This document shows positions 6,684-7,929 of a stretch of 7,929 bases of DNA, piece after piece. The notes beneath the pieces were generated by a model. The model was given only the letters and a program-made list of their open reading frames with translations, searched no databases and had not been told where the DNA came from. The position numbers were made by a program, and so were the translations under genes. The stretch comes from Acidobacteriaceae bacterium. Lineage in GTDB: Bacteria; Acidobacteriota; Terriglobia; Terriglobales; Acidobacteriaceae. Every line of letters begins with the position of its first letter. The stretch's first letter is position 1. The stretch is from assembly GCA_031296355.1 (NCBI GenBank), contig JARLFX010000175.1:1-7929 (forward strand). The letters run 5' to 3'.

Positions 6684-7929
6684 TCAGCGCGTCTGCGGAA
6701 AGCCGAGATCGACTTTACTGTGCGCAGGATCTGGCCAGCGGCTGGTCACTACTTTGCTGCGCGTGTAGAACTGCACGCCTTCCGGCCCATACATATGTAG
6801 GTCGCCGAAGAGTGAAGCCTTCCATCCGCCAAAGCTGTAATATGCAACCGGAACAGGAACTGGAACATTCACACCAACCATTCCTACTTCGACATCAAAC
6901 TGGAACTGTCGAGCCGCGCCACCATTTTGCGTGAAGATAGCCGTGCCATTGCCATACGGATTGCTGTTGATGATCTGTAGCGCCTCCGCATAAGTCTTGG
7001 TGCGCACCACACTCAGCACTGGTCCAAAGATTTCATCGTTGTAGCACTTCGTTCCCGGCTTCACATTATCCAGTAGCGAGGCGCCCAGAAAGAACCCCTT
7101 GCGGCCCGTCGATGCATCCTTGCGCCCATCCACGCAGACCGTAGCACCTTCTGCAGCCGCGTGGTTCAGATACGTTGCCACACGATCACGGTGCTCACGT
7201 GTGATGAGCGGGCCCATCTCGCTCGACCTCTCATTACCAGGACCAACCTTGATTTTCGAGATGCGCTCGGTGATCGCCTCAATCAGCGGATCGGCGACCC
7301 CGCCTACCGCTACCAGCACAGATACAGCCATGCAACGCTCACCTGCGGCTCCATACGCCGCGGATACCGCAGCATCTGCCGCCATATTCACATCGGCATC
7401 TGGTAGCACCAGCATATGATTTTTCGCGCCTCCCAGAGCCTGTACGCGCTTGCCATTGCGCGTGCCGGTCTCGTAAATAGTTTTAGCAATGGGCGTTGAG
7501 CCCACGAAACTTAGCGCGCGAACATCGGGATGCTCCAGCAGACGATCTACGGCAACCTTGTCACCGTGCACAACATTCAGCACTCCATCTGGAACACCCG
7601 CCTGGTGGGCCAGCTCGGCGATGACCATGCTTGCACCTGGAACTTTCTCCGATGGCTTCAGCACAAAGGTATTGCCGCAAGCAATCGCATTCGAAAGCAT
7701 CCATAGTGGCACCATCGCAGGGAAATTAAAGGGCGTAATGCCTGCCACGACCCCAAGTGGCTGACGAATCTGGTAGACATCCACGCCAGAGCTGACCTGC
7801 TCCGAGTAGCCGCCCTTCAGCATATGCGGCACACCGCAGGCAAATTCAACATTCTCCATACCGCGTGCCACTTCGCCGGCAGCGTCCGCTAACGTCTTAC
7901 CGTTCTCGGTGGAAATCACAGCAGCTAGT
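6684..7929 (-). CDS. mmsA: CoA-acylating methylmalonate-semialdehyde dehydrogenase, C-terminal part (5' end beyond the right edge)
   Basis: About 414 codons of a roughly 490-500-residue enzyme are present; the frame is open to the right edge, so the GTG at 7917-7919 is an internal Val in ...LAAVISTENGKT, not a start. The enzyme converts methylmalonate semialdehyde, NAD+ and CoA to propionyl-CoA (malonate semialdehyde to acetyl-CoA) in valine and myo-inositol breakdown. Counting from that Val, the aldehyde dehydrogenase features are TPFNFP (62-67, Asn65 for the oxyanion hole), LKPSE (87-91), GERCMA with catalytic Cys196 (codon 7332-7334), and NDEIFGP (294-300). The segment LGGAKNHMLVLPDAD (162-176) lacks the general-base Glu of hydrolytic aldehyde dehydrogenases and is typical of the CoA-acylating MmsA/IolA group. 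The C-terminus FYTRSKVVTSRW is also characteristic. It is convergent with aceB. mmsA versus iolA naming depends on context not visible here. Confidence 0.94.
   Translation of the reverse strand, partial: LAAVISTENGKTLADAAGEVARGMENVEFACGVPHMLKGGYSEQVSSGVDVYQIRQPLGVVAGITPFNFPAMVPLWMLSNAIACGNTFVLKPSEKVPGASMVIAELAHQAGVPDGVLNVVHGDKVAVDRLLEHPDVRALSFVGSTPIAKTIYETGTRNGKRVQALGGAKNHMLVLPDADVNMAADAAVSAAYGAAGERCMAVSVLVAVGGVADPLIEAITERISKIKVGPGNERSSEMGPLITREHRDRVATYLNHAAAEGATVCVDGRKDASTGRKGFFLGASLLDNVKPGTKCYNDEIFGPVLSVVRTKTYAEALQIINSNPYGNGTAIFTQNGGAARQFQFDVEVGMVGVNVPVPVPVAYYSFGGWKASLFGDLHMYGPEGVQFYTRSKVVTSRWPDPAHSKVDLGFPQTR

Overview
The window is chromosomal DNA of fairly high GC from a Gram-negative bacterium. 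It has a Tat-exported molybdoenzyme with its membrane haem partner and a large Sec-exported protein. Gene content and protein style suggest a soil heterotroph, possibly an Acidobacteriota (Terriglobia-like) organism. That placement is an inference from memory of similar proteins and was not tested by a search. There are no transposases, integrases, phage genes, CRISPR arrays, tRNAs or rRNAs in view, so this looks like ordinary core or metabolic chromosome.

Layout. On the left, on the minus strand, msrP (Tat-exported molybdopterin methionine-sulfoxide reductase) is followed 8 bases later by the start of msrQ (haem b membrane subunit), which the left edge cuts. A 119-base divergent intergenic region separates msrP from three plus-strand genes. 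These are a 966-residue exported PIG-L/LmbE-type deacetylase with several extra C-terminal domains, a MhpD/FAH-superfamily 2-keto acid hydratase-like enzyme, and malate synthase A (aceB). The gaps between the three are 57 and 27 bases, without a convincing terminator, so they may be co-transcribed. On the right, on the minus strand and convergent with aceB, lies the C-terminal ~414 residues of a CoA-acylating methylmalonate-semialdehyde dehydrogenase (mmsA/iolA type), whose 5' end is beyond the right edge. An 18-bp perfect hairpin between aceB and mmsA looks like a shared bidirectional terminator.

How the genes work together. MsrP and MsrQ form the known periplasmic repair system for oxidised methionines. 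Malate synthase condenses glyoxylate with acetyl-CoA. MmsA makes propionyl-CoA (or acetyl-CoA) from semialdehydes of valine or inositol breakdown. The hydratase-like enzyme acts on some 2-keto or dienoic acid and sits tightly upstream of aceB. No isocitrate lyase is in view, so the glyoxylate source is unknown. I found no clearly new biological system. The items most worth a second look are the hydratase-aceB pair, the atypical active-site region of the hydratase, and the multidomain exported deacetylase with an apparently non-catalytic amidotransferase-like end.
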